In this document: piece after piece, positions 12,317-25,194 of the stretch
How the letters are laid out: every line of letters starts with the position of its first letter
Numbering within the stretch: the stretch's first letter is position 1
Origin: Macrocystis pyrifera
Taxonomy: Eukaryota; Sar; Phaeophyceae; Laminariales; Laminariaceae
DNA length: 64,000 bases
Direction: 5' to 3'
NCBI GenBank assembly: GCA_031763025.1
Contig: JASSKH010000023.1
Location: forward strand, 4,801,501 to 4,865,500
The notes under the pieces: model-generated
The model's input: only the letters and a program-made list of their open reading frames with translations
Databases searched by the model: none
What the model was told of the DNA's origin: nothing
Position numbers and translations under genes: made by a program

Positions 12317-13920
12317 CCTTAGTTTAGTCTTTTGTTAGTTCTGGGTATTTGGTTCTGGTTAGTCTACAATATCTTAAGGGTAGTTCTTCAGGGTTAGTCT
12401 TCAATAGTCATCAGCAGTCATCTTCTTGGGAGTGTTTGTTTCCATCTACCGCCACCGGTATCGCTTGACCGACCCCGTGTTGGCTACCGATCCGAGGCCG
12501 TGTATGTTTCTTTTTTTTGGGTGTGTTTGGGAGTATCATCGTCCCCCCCCCCCCCCCCCCCCCCCCCGTTTGTTTTTCTTCTTATCGCCTACGGCTCCGT
12601 GTAACCTCCTTATGTTCAGGCCACTGACTCGTAGCGATACCTTCATTTGCATTTGTGTTTGTACTCCACTAGCCTACAGCCAATTATCGGCGATATCACG
12701 CCGAGGTAAAATCGTGTTGTAGCCTGAGCTGTGCTCTGACCTTAGTCGACTTCCGCCGACCCGTGTTTCAGACGGTCCTCGAGCTAAGACTATATCGAGC
12801 TTCCAGCTCACCCGTGTTTCTTCCATGTTTGACAAGTAGGGTCCCGATAGCATTGCCGCCCCGGAAGGCCGCTGAGTTATCGGCCATACATATGCGGTTC
12901 GGACACGATCGATCTCTCCTGACCTGTGTCCAGCTTTTTGTCTGTTTTCTGGTCCCGATGGTATTTCGTTTTCTCTTTCCCTTTTCTTCTTCTTTCTTTC
13001 TTGTCCGGTATCCCGCACACCCCCTCTGTCCTCTGGCAAACGACACCACGTTTAATGTCGCCCCGGTTGACCGAGTTGCACACGCTAGTTTTTGGGCCCC
13101 GCACTATCTACAACTTCGAACTGCACGCATTAGGCCGATTTTCTTGCGGATTTTCTTGCGATTTTCTTGCCGCCACCGTCTTTGAGTTTGGTTTTGTTGA
13201 GTTGGCTACCTTGCTACGTTTGCTAGTTTTGTTCACACCACGAACAGGTCTCCCAGACGCCGCGTTGTTTGTTGCGTCTCTCGGCTTTAGTAATCCCTAG
13301 TGCACGCAGCCCTCATAGCACTCTAGCTGTGTCCCTTCTGTCTCGCGTGATGTCTACCATGTTAGGGCCTTCGCCACAAGACAAGGCATGGGGCCTAGCG
13401 GATATGGATATATATATATGTTTTTGAATTGTGATCGCTGTCTCCTTTTTAGAGTTTCCTCGTTCGCCAACCCGGTTCAGCGAACAACCCTTTCGTACTT
13501 CCTTGGGCCCCAGACAATGGCTCCAGTGAAACGCTTGTACGTCCTTCTTTTGCCTTCATTTGGGTCTTCGTTTTCTTCTTCGGCCTTCGCTTCGGTTTCT
13601 GCCTCATTTTGCGTTCGTCTTTCTTTGTTTTCATTTTGGGTAATTTTTCCTTGCGCCTCTGCTATGAGTTCTGTGTCTCCCTCTGAGTTCTGTGTCTCTC
13701 TCTCCTTTAGTCTCCCTTTCCGTGGTTATTCGCAGCGAACACCCCCTCTTCGTAGTGTTTGGGTTTTATTACGAGGTGTGGGGGGATCTATAGCCTCATT
13801 TCTTTTGTTTCGAATAGCCGCATCTTCGACCACCTTTTTCTGGCCGTTCGGGATGAACTTTGTCATCACCCTCCGACCATCTTGTGGTCTGCATATACGA
13901 CTATTCAGGGTGGGCTAATG
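12317..13920. other. Downstream region of the NADAR element, no gene seen
   Basis: The stretch is T/C-rich with GTTAGT-type repeats near 12320-12410, a C25 tract at 12543-12567 and no reading frame with a known domain. It probably includes the element's 3' untranslated region and possibly its 3' LTR, but no direct repeat with the upstream flank could be found by eye. Confidence 0.4.
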
Positions 13921-14405
13921 TGATATGAGTAGAGTATTCATGGGCTATAGATATAGATAATACGTTGCAGTCTTGTAGTTTCACGAATACGAGAATAATC
14001 CAAAGAATGGATTAACCCGGCGGATATTCCGTTAGTCGAGAGTATCGTTATTTTAGGAATGTTCCCTAGGGCGGATAGCCCGTTAGACGAGAGTAATGTT
14101 CCTTGATGCAGATAGGACTACGAAGTGAGAAGTTCTTATATTAGCAGAAGAACGATCGGTAGCCATAGGAAAGTTCTGTTGGAGTACATCAGATAAGAGG
14201 AATTTAGGAGAGCTTGTGGCGTGGGGTGGGACGAGTATATCTGGGCGTCGAGTCTCGCCCCCCTACCTCTCACTTCTCTACCAGAGCACCTCCTCAGCTC
14301 TCGCCATCAATAAGAAGATCTAAATCAGAAGAAGCGAAGCACTGCTTTCCAGCTGCCAGAACAACCTGCGTCCCTTGCCACTACCCTTACCACTACCCTA
14401 GAGCC
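13921..14405. repeat. LTR-like sequence, not assigned to an element
   Basis: Two related units (GCGGATATTCCGTTAGTCGAG near 14030 and GCGGATAGCCCGTTAGACGAG near 14073) recall U3 enhancer repeats. A TATA-like GAGTATATCTGG near 14231 and a polyadenylation-like AATAAGAAG near 14308 follow. The stretch abuts the end of the minus-strand gag-protease block. It could be the LTR of either neighbour or a solo LTR. Confidence 0.35.
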
Positions 14406-14406
14406 G

Positions 14407-17392
14407 TCACCGCATCACATCAATTAGTGCAGCAGTGGTTTTGGTCGGTGCTGTCACCGATTCTACTTGTACTGTCATCTCACTCTGAGGGGGGATGCAG
14501 CATTTGTTTTTCAAAAACACCGGTACGGGTTCGACATTATTATTAATTGAGACCACGGAGCACTGAGCTGTCGCAGTGTTCTCGGGGTGTGTCGTAGCAT
14601 TCACTCTACGGTGAGATGCTTTTATTTTGACTTGAGATGTTTTGAATGACAATTGCTCTGTACTCCAATCGAGCACGCCGCCGAAGGCGTTCATGATAGA
14701 GTTATCGAGTAGCATAATGTCTGGCCCTAGAGAGGGCAATACAAACGCCTCGACTGGTAGGGTAATATCTCCTAGCGTCAGTTCAAAGCGAACGTATCCT
14801 AAAATTTTGAGAGGTGAACCATCAGCACTGCTGAGGTTGATCGCTCCGGCTGGCACTGCAAAAATTTCAGTGTCTTTCATTGTGGGATGTGTCTGGACGA
14901 AGTTAACAGAAATGCACGGTACATCGGTTGCTGTGTCAATGGTGACATTGTGCGCAGGATGATTATTGACTCTGGCGTTTACTCGTACGCGTTTCGACGA
15001 CGAGCTTAAAGCGGTGGGATATTTTGGATACCCACTCATAGCCGACGCATGGAAAGCATCAAAGTGCTTTTCCCGGTTAGCGTCGCATGATAAAAAACCC
15101 TGATGATGATTTTTTTTCTCATTATTGCGGTTCACAGCAGAAACATACAAGGCTTGCGGTACCATGGAAGGTGAAAACGTAACACTTTGACGCTGACTAC
15201 TCTTCTCGACTCTGCTTGTTGTTTCTACGGTGTGTCCCACTCCATGCTGTACTGCTGAGACACTCGGAACCTGCTGCTTATTCAATAAGTCTGTTACAGT
15301 ATTCGACTGGTTGCCTGCATGTACGTGTTGTGCACAGGTGTTCGCCAGAGGGGTGGCTATCGTTTCGCGGCCACTTTTATCCCTCCTCTTATCACTAGGT
15401 CTACCGACGCTGGCTACGGTTACGCTAGCTGCTTGCGCTATCGTTTGCCCCGCGAGCTCGGTGGTCCTAGCCAACCTACTCCCCGAACCGGTTTGAGGAA
15501 ACCGGCGCGGGCCTCCTCATTTATCTTTCTTACTGAGTACCCACCCCTTCTCCTCATGCGCCTTAGCCAAACGGCACTCGGGGCGCGAGTGGGAGGTTCG
15601 GTGCCGACACATAGGGTAGTCGCATTCGGCCCCCGCCGCTACCGTGGCGTGACGGGACTTAGAGCGGTCTACGCTCACCGACCTGCCGCGCTTCTCGGCC
15701 GAGCCGCGGGTGTCCTTTGCAAAGGTGACCCGTTGGGCTCGCCCTCGTCCTGCTGTCAAGTTGGACACGATGGCTTTCTCGATGTTTGCCATCGAGGTAA
15801 TCAACTGTCGATCAGGACCAGGGGAGGCACCGGTGACAGCGGATGCGTACGTAGTCGGGGGTGGGGTGGGGGTTCCGCGTAAGGCGTTCGTCTCGTGTTT
15901 TTTAGCCCGAGTACGAGATGCTTGGTATGTGAGGGAGGGGTCTTCACGGATGAGTTCAACTCGTATCGGGGGAATCAAGCCGTTTTCGAAGGTAGCCATC
16001 AGTGAGGTTTGCCACGCGTGCTTGTACGGCGAGACGTTAGGGGGAGCGGTGCGTTTGGCTTCAGCCAAGAGTCGTGCATAAGCTTGAGTTACTCTCAGTC
16101 CGTAAGAACCGACAGATTCACTACTCCCTTGCTTGAGGTTAGCGATGGTGCGAGCGAGCAAGACGATGCGGTTGACTGGGCTGAACAAATTTGTGAAGGC
16201 GTTGGTCCAGTCACGGTAAGAGCGGGGGGCTCGGATTTCGAGAGCGTCCTCATCATTGGTTAGTTCGGCCAGTTCTTTGTCGGTTCGCCACTCTAAGGTC
16301 TCGCATTGCAGCTGCTGCATGGTGGTGGGCTGCTTCACCGCTGACTAGGAGGGGGAGGTACTTGACTGCGTGGTGGTCTATAGTTGCATCCGGTGTATTG
16401 TCAGGTGAGTGTAAGCGGATGCGAGAGCGGAAGAGTGCCATGATTTCGGGCACGTCTTCCGAGGGTGATCCGACCAGTTTCAGTGAAGGCGGAAGGTCTG
16501 TCTTTTTGATGGAAAACTTTCCGTGATCAATCGGCTGAGTCGAGATTCTAGTTGACTGGCTATTACTAGTCTCTTCACTTACAGCAGAGGGTGTACGTGC
16601 TGGTTGTGTCACGAAGGAAGTGGCAGGTGGGGCTACAGCAGAGGATGTACGTACTGGTTGCTGCGAGGGGGCGTTGGTGGGTGGGGACACAGCAGAGGAT
16701 GTACGTGCTGCTTGCGTTACAGCAGAGGGTGTACGTGCTGCGGGCAAGGGCTGGCTAGATGGGTCGGGGGGGGAGTGGCTGCTGCTGTCAGAACTGCTCG
16801 ACCGCTGAATCGGGGTGGCCTGGTCAGTTTGTGTGGTTGCGGCCCCGGCGAAAGCTACATCGAGATTCTGTGTGGGCAATACCGAGACTCCTCTCACCTC
16901 TCCCATTTGGGCAGCTGTCGAGGTAATCAACTCTCCCATCTGGGCAGCTGTAGGTCCGTCCACGGTGCGTGCGTTCGCCGGCATGACCAGTTGCAGCACC
17001 CAGGCTGGCGGAGTGGTGCCGTTTAACATGCAGCGTCGAAGGCACGCTGCTGTTTCCAGGCGAACGGGATCACCGGGGGGATAAGGGTTCGGTCCCGCCA
17101 GAACGTCCTCCGCCAGTCCGGAGGCTGAGGCGGTCTCCTCAACGGGCCGTTCTTGGTGACTGCCGGGGTCGCTAGACCCCTCGTCGCCGAGGCTGGGGCT
17201 GGGCTCCTCGGCTGCCGGCTCCTCGGCTGCAGGCTCCGTTGCGGCAAGGTCCCCGTCGGCGGACGCTAGATCGTCGTAAAAATTGGCGTCCGTGTCTTTT
17301 TTTGAGGCCGCTTCAGCCGCCAGGCGTGTCTTCGTCCGCTGCTTCTTTGATCTCCCTCCTGAGCGTGGCATTGTTCCAAAGCAAGGTGGTCA
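14407..17392 (-). mobile_element. Ty3/gypsy fossil: gag and protease, reverse orientation
   Basis: Read on the minus strand, this holds a gag with an acidic and Pro/Ser-rich front carrying repeated RTSSAV/RTPSAV units. A capsid-like part follows (FTNLFSPVNRIVLLARTIANL, SSESVGSYGLRVTQAYARLL), then a zinc-binding CDYPMC-H-C knuckle. A protease-like domain comes next, with TIDTATDVPCISVNF and LGPDIMLLDNSIMNAFGG. Just before the gag start, the minus strand reads GTTACATTGGTGACCACC. This looks like an LTR end (..TTACA) followed by a primer-binding site, at about 17390. RT and integrase are absent. The element is broken and truncated, with about two interruptions in what remains. Confidence 0.8.
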
Positions 17393-17412
17393 CCAATGTA
17401 ACAGATTCTCGG

Positions 17413-19572
17413 ATACAAAAAGACCCGAACGACTCCGTATCGACCTCAGGGCAATTCAGTATCAGAACGCGTGCACTCCACCATGCACAACATGCTGGCC
17501 ATGCATAGCACGATAGATCAAAGCAACTGGGCATCACTATTACCGTTCGTCCAATTAGCTCACAACACTAGTTTTAGTGCTACGATGCATGAGACACCAT
17601 TTTTCTTGATGTTCGGGCGACAACCTCGACTTCCAGTCGACATAATTCTCGGAATTCCTCATGTAGGAAGAACAGCAGATACCGAAGAATTTGCACAAAA
17701 CACGCGGGACAATTTGCAGATTGCTTTCGAACTCGCACGCCGAAATCTTACCGAGCGTGCAGACAAACAAGCAGAAAATAACAGCAAACTCAAACCGTAC
17801 CCCGTGTTCAAACCTGGACAAGAAGTACTCGTGTACAAACCATACCAGGACGCGGATGGTCCCAACCCAAAACTGCTGCTACCATGGCGGGGACCGTATG
17901 TTGTCTGCTCACAACTATCACCAGTGGTATATAGAGTACGACTTACGAACGACACACGAGAAGTGTCAGTCCATCTTGCCCACATAAAGCCCTACCATAG
18001 ACGGGAAACACCGCCGGCACCTCAATTCGAGAAACTTGCGGAATTGTTTTTGGGGAAACCAATACCCCTACCCGCATTGGACCATCCCGATGAGGCTCAA
18101 CCTAAAATTGAGTCCTATTTCGTAGACAGGGTAGTAGACCATAGACGTGGGCCTGGCAGAAAAAGCCCCCACAACTACAAATACCGTCTGAGGCTGCGAG
18201 GATACGGCCCGGAGTCGGACCTCGAGTATCGCGCAGACGAAATACCCCAATGTCACGAATTAATCGCCGCATACCGAACCCAGAAGGGTTTGCAACTCGC
18301 GATAACCCCGCCCCCTTCGCCCCTTCTCCCCTCTCTCGGGAAACGGAAGCGTAAAGTAGGCGAGGAATGAGCACAAGTTGAGACAGCGCCAAATAAGTAC
18401 TCAATGCTCCGCGGCGTAAACAAAATCACGAACAAGTTGGCAAACACGGTTAACTCGGCTGTAGGCATATGAGTTAACAACGGTGATGAGAGTAGCACCG
18501 TCAGACATGGCAGACACACGTGTGTCTAATATGATCTGACGGGCACTCTAACCGGCATTCCGGTGGGAATAGCCGGGGCAAGGAGACGCACATAGAACTG
18601 TTGTACCCATCAGTAGAAAGCTGTAAGAGACATGACAATTCATGCCCAAGCCTACACTGAGTTAGGGACAAAACAACAAACCCACCGTCTTGTCACACAA
18701 AATTGTTCGAACCCACACACACAGGGAATGGGAGCCACGCGACTCCGCCCCGCTTAAAACGAGGTTACCAGTTGATACACTTGAATCAACCACGTCGACC
18801 TCGCGTGACCGCCCGACTAATCACGAAAATAATTAGGGTTCAGCTGCCCGTGGTTCTCAGAACAGCAACCACGGGAGCGCACCAATAGTACGTGTGGCCA
18901 CACGGAATTAGTGCGTTGAGATAAAGTTTGGAATTACCAAACAACTTCAGCATAAGCTGTCAGCGTGTAAGCTTGAAAATGTATGCATCTTCGCCGGACC
19001 GGTTTTTACCACCCGTGTTTACTCAATACGTCGGCTATAAGGAGTGGATGAACGCATGTGAAAGCTGCTGTGTTTCGATCAGATAAATCAGCACCCTGCT
19101 TCCTAACTAGTCATCCTCCCGATGACCGCCACAAGCCCATCCCTAGCTAAGATGGGCTTGCGGCGAATAAAGGGGGGGGCGATGTGGAAGCCAGGGTCGG
19201 AGATATCGTAGATCTCGTAATACGCACGCGCGAAGGACACGTCACCGGTCAAGCAATATCAAATCTCGGGTCACGAGCGGTCTCACGTCATTGACGGTGT
19301 AGACCCGTCCTCGGGAGATAAGCTATCGGGAAGATACGTAATCCGCCGCAGACTCTGGGGTAACCAAAAAGGTCCCCCACCGAGTCAGACTAGCTCTAGC
19401 ATCTCCTTGCTAAATATCAACGAAGAACTTTGCTCGGCTTACGTCGGCCGTAACGACGGCTACAAGGGACCCTCGCTCCGCGACCTCATCACGGCGACTT
19501 CTCCGCGACTTCTACGCTTCGACATCTCCGCGACGACCTCGGTACGAACGACTGGCGAAGGGACGACATTAC

Positions 19573-19573
<1 letters not shown>
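17413..19573 (+). mobile_element. Ty3/gypsy chromovirus fossil: integrase end and 3' LTR
   Basis: Only the 3' part of an element is present. It begins within the integrase core at the conserved Glu region (SERVHSTMHNML) and continues through LAHNTSFSATMHETPFFLMFG and the GPYVV and VYRVRL strands. A clear chromodomain (IESYFVDRVVDHRRG, YKYRLRLRGYG, SDLEYRADEI) lies at about 18103-18285. About 800 bp of non-coding DNA leads to a polypurine tract (AAAGGGGGGGGCGA near 19170-19182) and an LTR. Everything upstream is missing. The left edge abuts the LTR end of the gag-protease fossil in the opposite orientation, so this is either an inversion or one element beside another. Confidence 0.8.
19183..19573 (+). 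repeat. Probable 3' LTR of the chromovirus fossil
   Basis: The stretch starts TGTGGAAGCC directly after a polypurine tract and ends near GACATTACA, before an ATA microsatellite. The length is about 391 bp. The opposite-strand fossil next door also has an LTR ending in TTACA. No partner copy was found, so the right edge is approximate. Confidence 0.55.
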
Positions 19574-19603
<30 letters not shown>

Positions 19604-19631
19604 GTAATAATAATAACAATAATAATAATAT
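19574..19631. repeat. ATA trinucleotide microsatellite
   Basis: About 18 units of AAT/ATA with a few changes follow the probable LTR end. Confidence 0.9.
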
Positions 19632-19783
19632 ATTAGGTATAGGCGATTGGCGTGTATACCAGCTCGTAGCTGGTGTGTACGCCTAGACTCGATTGCCGAT
19701 GGCCGGTCAATACACAGTCAAAATAAATGTTCGAGGCAAACGTATAGCCACTGTTAGGTTTTTAAGAAGTCTCATGTTTTGGT

Positions 19784-22000
19784 TTGGACGACATCCGGCA
19801 CATGGTACACACCATGTACGTCGACAACCTTTCGCGCCCTTCCAGCGTCAAGCCGGTCGCAGGTCGTGGCATCGCCATGCAGGTGGCAGGACACAACGGT
19901 AGGGACGTGCAGTGCACCTACTGCAAAGGAGTCGGACACACCATACAAGACTGTGCCGTCTTGAAAGACAAGGAGCACCGGCGTGGGTCAAATCAATGGG
20001 GCCAACAAATTCAACGACCACAGCACGCGTCTCGCCACGCGAAAGAAGCACCCGGAAACGGGAGGAGAGGGGGCGATGGAAAGCAGTGGTGTTCTTTCCA
20101 TAAGTCCACAACACACAGCGACGCAGATTGCCGTATGCAGCATCAACAACGCAGCAACAGTGCAAACAACGGGAGCGCGAATTATGTCGCTTCTTATGAC
20201 CCCAACCACCCTATCTCATTTTCCGCGGTGGAAGCGCCCGTGGAGGAGGAAGCTTTCTGGCCTTTCGGGCCAAAAGATGAATCAGTCGACTCCAGCGGGC
20301 TGTTTGGATCCTTCGGCGGTATCAGCGGAGAAGAGACTAACGGATCGGCCTTCATGATCGAGGAAGGACCAGTCCAGAAACTGCAGCTTCGAGGCCGCAT
20401 CCTCGGGATTTTGGCTGCGATCACCCGTGCTCTAGTGATGGTGGCCATATTTCACTATCTGTGGCTCCTATTCGGTGACCCCCTTTATGCCCGCATGGTC
20501 TCGACGAACACCAATGGGCAGCCCGAAATGTTTAAGGGAATCATCCGTACGGAGAAAGGATCGGCTCTCACGGCTGGTCCTACCGCGGGGTGGCAAGCCC
20601 ACTGCAGCAACACGTCCGTGAATGTGCTGGTGGACAGTGGCGCGTCTGGACACTATTTCGATGATGCTATCATCCCCAGACTGCGTGACAGGTTGAAGAA
20701 CTTCAAGGTCTTGGATATGCCGAAAGCAATCTCAACCGCCGGGGGGGGAGAATTGATTGGTACAGCGCAGGGGCTTCTCCGGGGTTACGTAACCGACGAC
20801 AAAGGAGTACAGCGTTTAGTCCAACTTTCATGTCTGGTTGTGCCCGGCCTAGGGCGTAACCTGTTCTCGGTAAAACAAGCGGCTCGAAGCGGTGTCGTAT
20901 CAATTTTTGACAGGAACACCCCAAGGCTGGAGACAGACACCTTCACACTTCCACTTCAAGAGCTGGGGTCCGATCTCTACTCTTTCTCGCTGGATCTTGA
21001 GGACGAGATCGACAGGCCGGGGCTGGCAATGCAGGCTGCGGCTAGTGCCAACTTGTGGCATCGGAGACTAGGGCATCTCAATCGCAAGAGCCTAGATCTC
21101 CTGAAGAACCTGGACAACAACGGGGTGAGCTTCGACGGGACCGTTCCAGACTGCGACGTGTGTGCGGTCGGAAAGAGTCACCAGCTAGCTCACCCGAAGA
21201 CGGCTGATAATAATGCCAAGCTCCCTTTCCAGCTGGTTTTCGTAGACCTGATGGGGCCTTTAACGCCAGAAGCACTCGGAGGTTACAAGTACGTCACCAA
21301 GATCTCCGACGAGTACACCAAGTGGACGGAGACCTATCTGATGAAGTCCAAGCACGACGCTCTCAGCTCGTTGCAGATGTTCGTACTGTCTGTGGTGATC
21401 CCCAGTGGTTTCCGTGTGGAGCGTTTAAGGGCTGACAAAGGGGGCGAGTTCACCGGCAAGGAGTTCCAGAACTACTGTCTCCAGACGGGGGTATCGCTAG
21501 AATTCGCCAGCACCAACACGCCGCAGCAAATCGGTATGTCCGAGCGTGTTGGAAGAACTCTCGCAGCTATGGTGCGGTGCATGCTCGCCGATAGCGGGCT
21601 GCCAAAATTTCTCTGGGGAGAGTTGATGTTTACGGCGGCGTTCCTGGGGAACAGGGCGCCACATTCTGCGATTGGCATGCAGTCCCCGTACAAGATGCTG
21701 CACGGAGCAGAGCCGGATCTTCGGCTTCTTCGAGTCATTGGTGCCAGGGCCTTCGTCCACATCGAGACGTACTCGAAAAAACTCGAGCTCAAGGCGGTAG
21801 AAGGGCGACTAGTGGGATACAGCAACAACAGCAAGAGTTATCGCGTCTACAATCCAGTCACCAGGCGCATCATGGAGAGCAGAAACGTCATTTTCATCGA
21901 GACCCCATCACGACTCCTTCCGCCATCATCGGATCTAGCCCATAAGCAGATTTTTCCGTCGAGCAACGGGATGGATGCCCACAATTACACCACAGACAAT
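19784..22000 (+). CDS. copia gag end, protease and integrase
   Basis: CTYCKGVGHTIQDC (19915-19956) is a CX2CX4HX4C knuckle. VLVDSGASGHYFDD near 20627 is the aspartic protease site. LWHRRLGHLNRKSLDLLKN with CDVCAVGKSHQ near 21055-21185 is the GAG-pre-integrase/HHCC region. FVDLMGPL, LRADKGGEF and MSERVGRTLAAMV give the D, D and E of the integrase core. A hydrophobic stretch (ALVMVAIFHYLWLLFG, near 20430) lies between knuckle and protease and is odd for gag. Confidence 0.85.
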
Positions 22001-22709
22001 GACTTTCTGCGGGATATTCGCGATTACACTGCAGTGTTGGAACCCCTTACCAGTCCTTCTGGGGACCACATCGCCGCAGGTGGGCTCTCGGTGAACCCAC
22101 CGGTGGCCGAACTCTTGGACCGAATCAGCGACATCACCCGGAGGGACATACTGGACGGAGGAGCCGTAAGATCACCTTACGAGGGTTTTGTGTCCGGGGG
22201 AGCATCGCTGGAGAGCGTCCTGGAAGGAGGCAGTGTGCAAGTTGGAGCATCGCCAGAGGTAGCTCCGCAGGAGAGCGTTTTCGAGCAGCTCGAGCAGCCA
22301 GTATCACCTGGTGGAGCCTCCCTGGAGTCATCGCCGGCTGCATCATCGCCTCTCCAACAGAAGGGGCATTCGCGGTTGGAAGCGACGCCTGCGGTTACGC
22401 GTGCTGGTACTGCAGCAAAATCCTTTGTGAAGCATAACACCAACAGCCGTTCAAATTCTGCCCATCTAGCAACAGTTGTCACCAGGTCCGCTCTGTCTGA
22501 GCTTCGAGGACTGAAGCTCTACACCAAGATGACTCTGCCAGATATTGCGCACGAGACATACGCAGAAGACTCAGCCGTGGAGTACGCCTATGTCGCGACT
22601 AACGTTCGAAACTGTTCGGCGGGGGAGAATGTGGAAATAATCCCGAACACTTTCAAAGAAGCCATGACTCTACCGGCCAAGGCGCAGCAGCCTCAGACAA
22701 GGAAGTGGC

Positions 22710-23440
22710 AAGTCTAAAAAGGAACAACGTCTACACCCTCTTGCCGATGACTGCTGTCCCCACAGAACACAAGATTATCGGCAGTCGATGGGTCTATAAA
22801 GTCAAGGCCGACAACTCACACAAGGGACGCGTTATTGTACTTGGGTGGGGTCAGTTACCTGGTGTTGATTGCGGCAGTACGTTTGCCCCCGTTTGCAGAC
22901 TTCAGAGCATCCGCATGGTGCTAGCGATAGCGGCGGAGTACAATCTGGAGTGCTGGCAGCTAGATTACAACACCGCGTTTCTGAATGCGGATGTCACGGA
23001 AGAAGTATATGTCAAGATGGCACCCGGATACGAAGAGTTCGACAAAAACGGAGTTCCAATGGTCATGAGACCTCTTAAAAGCTTGTACGGCCTTCGCCAG
23101 AGCCCAACCAACTGGTGGAACACAATCGACGGACATCTGGTGGAAATCGGCTTTAAAAGCCTCAAGTCGGACCCGTGTGTCTACACCTACTCGGAGAGCG
23201 GCGGCATCATCATCCTAACCCTGTACGTTGACGATGTTCTACTGCTTGGAAAAGACCTGACCGTACTCAGGCGGATCAAGCAGAAGCTGATGAGCCGTTT
23301 CTCAATGACGGACATGGGAGACGTGTCGCTCGTACTCGGGATGGGCGTCACCCGTGATCGTGAGAAGGGGACGGTGACCATCACCCAGGACAAATACACT
23401 AAGTCCATGCTAGAGCGGTACGGCATGGCAAGTTGCAATC
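22710..23440 (+). CDS. copia reverse transcriptase
   Basis: Typical Ty1/copia RT blocks are visible: IIGSRWVYKVKAD, STFAPVCRLQSIRMVLAIAA, QLDYNTAFLNADVTEEVYV, GLRQSPTNWW and the catalytic YVDDVLLLG near 23224. FSMTDMGDVSLVLGMGV follows. Confidence 0.9.
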
Positions 23441-23699
23441 CTACGTACACACCTGGCGTGGGAAAAGAGCTTTCACTGGACCAACCGGACGAGAAGCTTT
23501 AAACAAGGAGGAGAAACAGCGTTTCCAGGCCATCACGGGCAGCGTAATGTACCTCGGACAGGTGGCTCGCTATGATATTTTGTACGCCGTCAACCAATTG
23601 GCGAGGGCGATGTCCAAACCGTCCAAAGCGCACATGGCGGCGGCAAAACACCTACTTCGCTACCTGGCCGGGACGGCGGATTTCTCCATCACATACAAG

Positions 23700-24183
23700 C
23701 GAGAGGGTTTCAAGTTGACGGCTTTTTCGGATGCAAACTGGGGCAACAATCCGGATAACGGCAAGTCGATGTCTTCATACGTTGTGTTCCTCTCAAATGC
23801 CCCTGTGAGCTTTAAGGTGGGGATGCAGGGGCTGACGGCGCAGTCCACCATGGAGGCAGAGCTCGTGGCTGCAGCGCTAGCGATGAAAGAGGCGGTGTTC
23901 TGTTCGAACATGATGAAGGAGCTGGGATTCGGCACGCGCTTTGACTGCGTACCACTGTACATCGACAACACCTCGGCTCTGCACGTGGCCGGGAACCGAA
24001 CCTACAGCTCGCGAGTCAAGCATGTGGCTCTGCGGTATTTTTTCATCCAGGAGCTGGTCAAGGAGGGAAGAATCTCCATCCACTACGTCAAGACGGAGGA
24101 CCAACTCGCTGACATCGGCACCAAGTATCTCAGTAAGCACAGGCACCGCTATCTCCTCAAGCTGGTCAACGAGTTCAAGGTCT
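23700..24183 (+). CDS. copia RNase H
   Basis: LTAFSDANWGNN carries the first Asp. GKSMSSYVVFLSNAPVSF and the QSTMEAELVAAALAMKEAVF segment carry the Glu, and PLYIDNTSALHVAGN and the YVKTEDQLADIGTKYL tail follow. The end is the usual copia polyprotein terminus. Confidence 0.9.
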
Positions 24184-24611
24184 GAAGTAGATAAATCTGG
24201 TTTTATTATTCATATTATTTTATTGTTTGTTTTTTCTTGATACGTTCGCGCGAATGGGGGAGTTGTTCGGGAGTCAGTGTTGCACACGATATACTTCAAA
24301 CCATTCCGTTTGCCTTCTGAAAGGCAGTTATCACAACGAGTGGCTTGAATGGGTCTTTGATGCGTTTCCATCGATATGATCCTTAATGCGTTTCGATCGA
24401 TATTTTTCTTGATTCAGAGTGACTTTGTAGTATACACATGCATTACGTTGCATTGTCAAACTCACCAGTGAAAGAAGACACCAGTTCCAACGAGGCTTTA
24501 TTGCAGAAGGCATACGCTAGGTCTAACCCGACGGTGGAGGTTTTAAGTAACGAGGGAATTGATTTACGGCATTGCAGCTGTATTTGAGACTCGACATCCA
24601 TTGAGGGGGAG

Positions 24612-25194
24612 TGTTAAGAAGTTGACGAAATCAGTGTATTGGCATTATCAATGTTCTGTAGCGAATGTACAGCTCCATGTTAGCACTTGCTGCAGCGCCA
24701 CAGCAGTAGCAGGTAGCCTACAGAGTTGCTCATCGGTACGACAAGTGTGCTTGGTGGGTGTGTTGGAATGTTACGCTTGTACAGACTATCTGCATGTGTT
24801 GAAGCTGGTTGGTTTGGGTTCCACCGCGTTATTTCAGGTTGCGCCGCATTTCTTTGTGTAACGTACCTACCGGATATCCACGAGTACAGAGTTCGTAGTC
24901 GGATATCCTAGCTCAGTTCTTCGTCTGGCTTCCCTGCGTTTGTCTACGTGGTTTGTCTACCTTTCCCTGGTTGCGACGTCTAGCTCTACCAAGCGGCTCT
25001 ACTGCATTGACGCAGGACGAGCGTCATCGCTGGTATCATCAAGTTAATTTATATGAAGTGAAGTGAAGCGAACCTTCTAAGCGTTATCAACTTCTCACAT
25101 CCTCGACACAGCGTGTCTGCTCGGTCAGTCTAACGACTACCAGCACCAGCCTTTGCAGCCTACTGCGAAGTACCATCTGGTGGTATCTTTAACA
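24612..25194 (+). repeat. 3' LTR of the copia fossil
   Basis: A polypurine tract (GAGGGGGAG) is followed by TGTTAAGAAG. The stretch ends CTTTAACA, so the ends are inverted (TGTTAA...TTAACA), as LTR ends should be. The length is 583 bp. The next five bases, TAGGT, could be the target duplication but the left partner is missing. Confidence 0.75.

Larger units (their letters stand above)
19784..25194 (+). mobile_element. Ty1/copia fossil, 5' end missing
   Basis: Parts on the plus strand in order are the end of gag with a CCHC zinc knuckle, protease, GAG-pre-integrase and integrase, RT, RNase H, polypurine tract and 3' LTR. Integrase before RT marks it as Ty1/copia (Pseudoviridae). The front of gag and the 5' LTR are missing; the sequence just upstream is the LTR and microsatellite of the neighbouring gypsy fossil. 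The rest is well preserved but broken, with about two interruptions. Without a second LTR the insertion cannot be dated. Confidence 0.9.

Noticed and set aside
14339-14357. Match of CACTGCTTTCCAGCTGCC to the first bases of the window as an LTR pair
   Set aside because: Similarity stops after about 20 bp apart from a scattered GCATCACATC, so it does not support LTRs spanning 1 to 14.4 kb.
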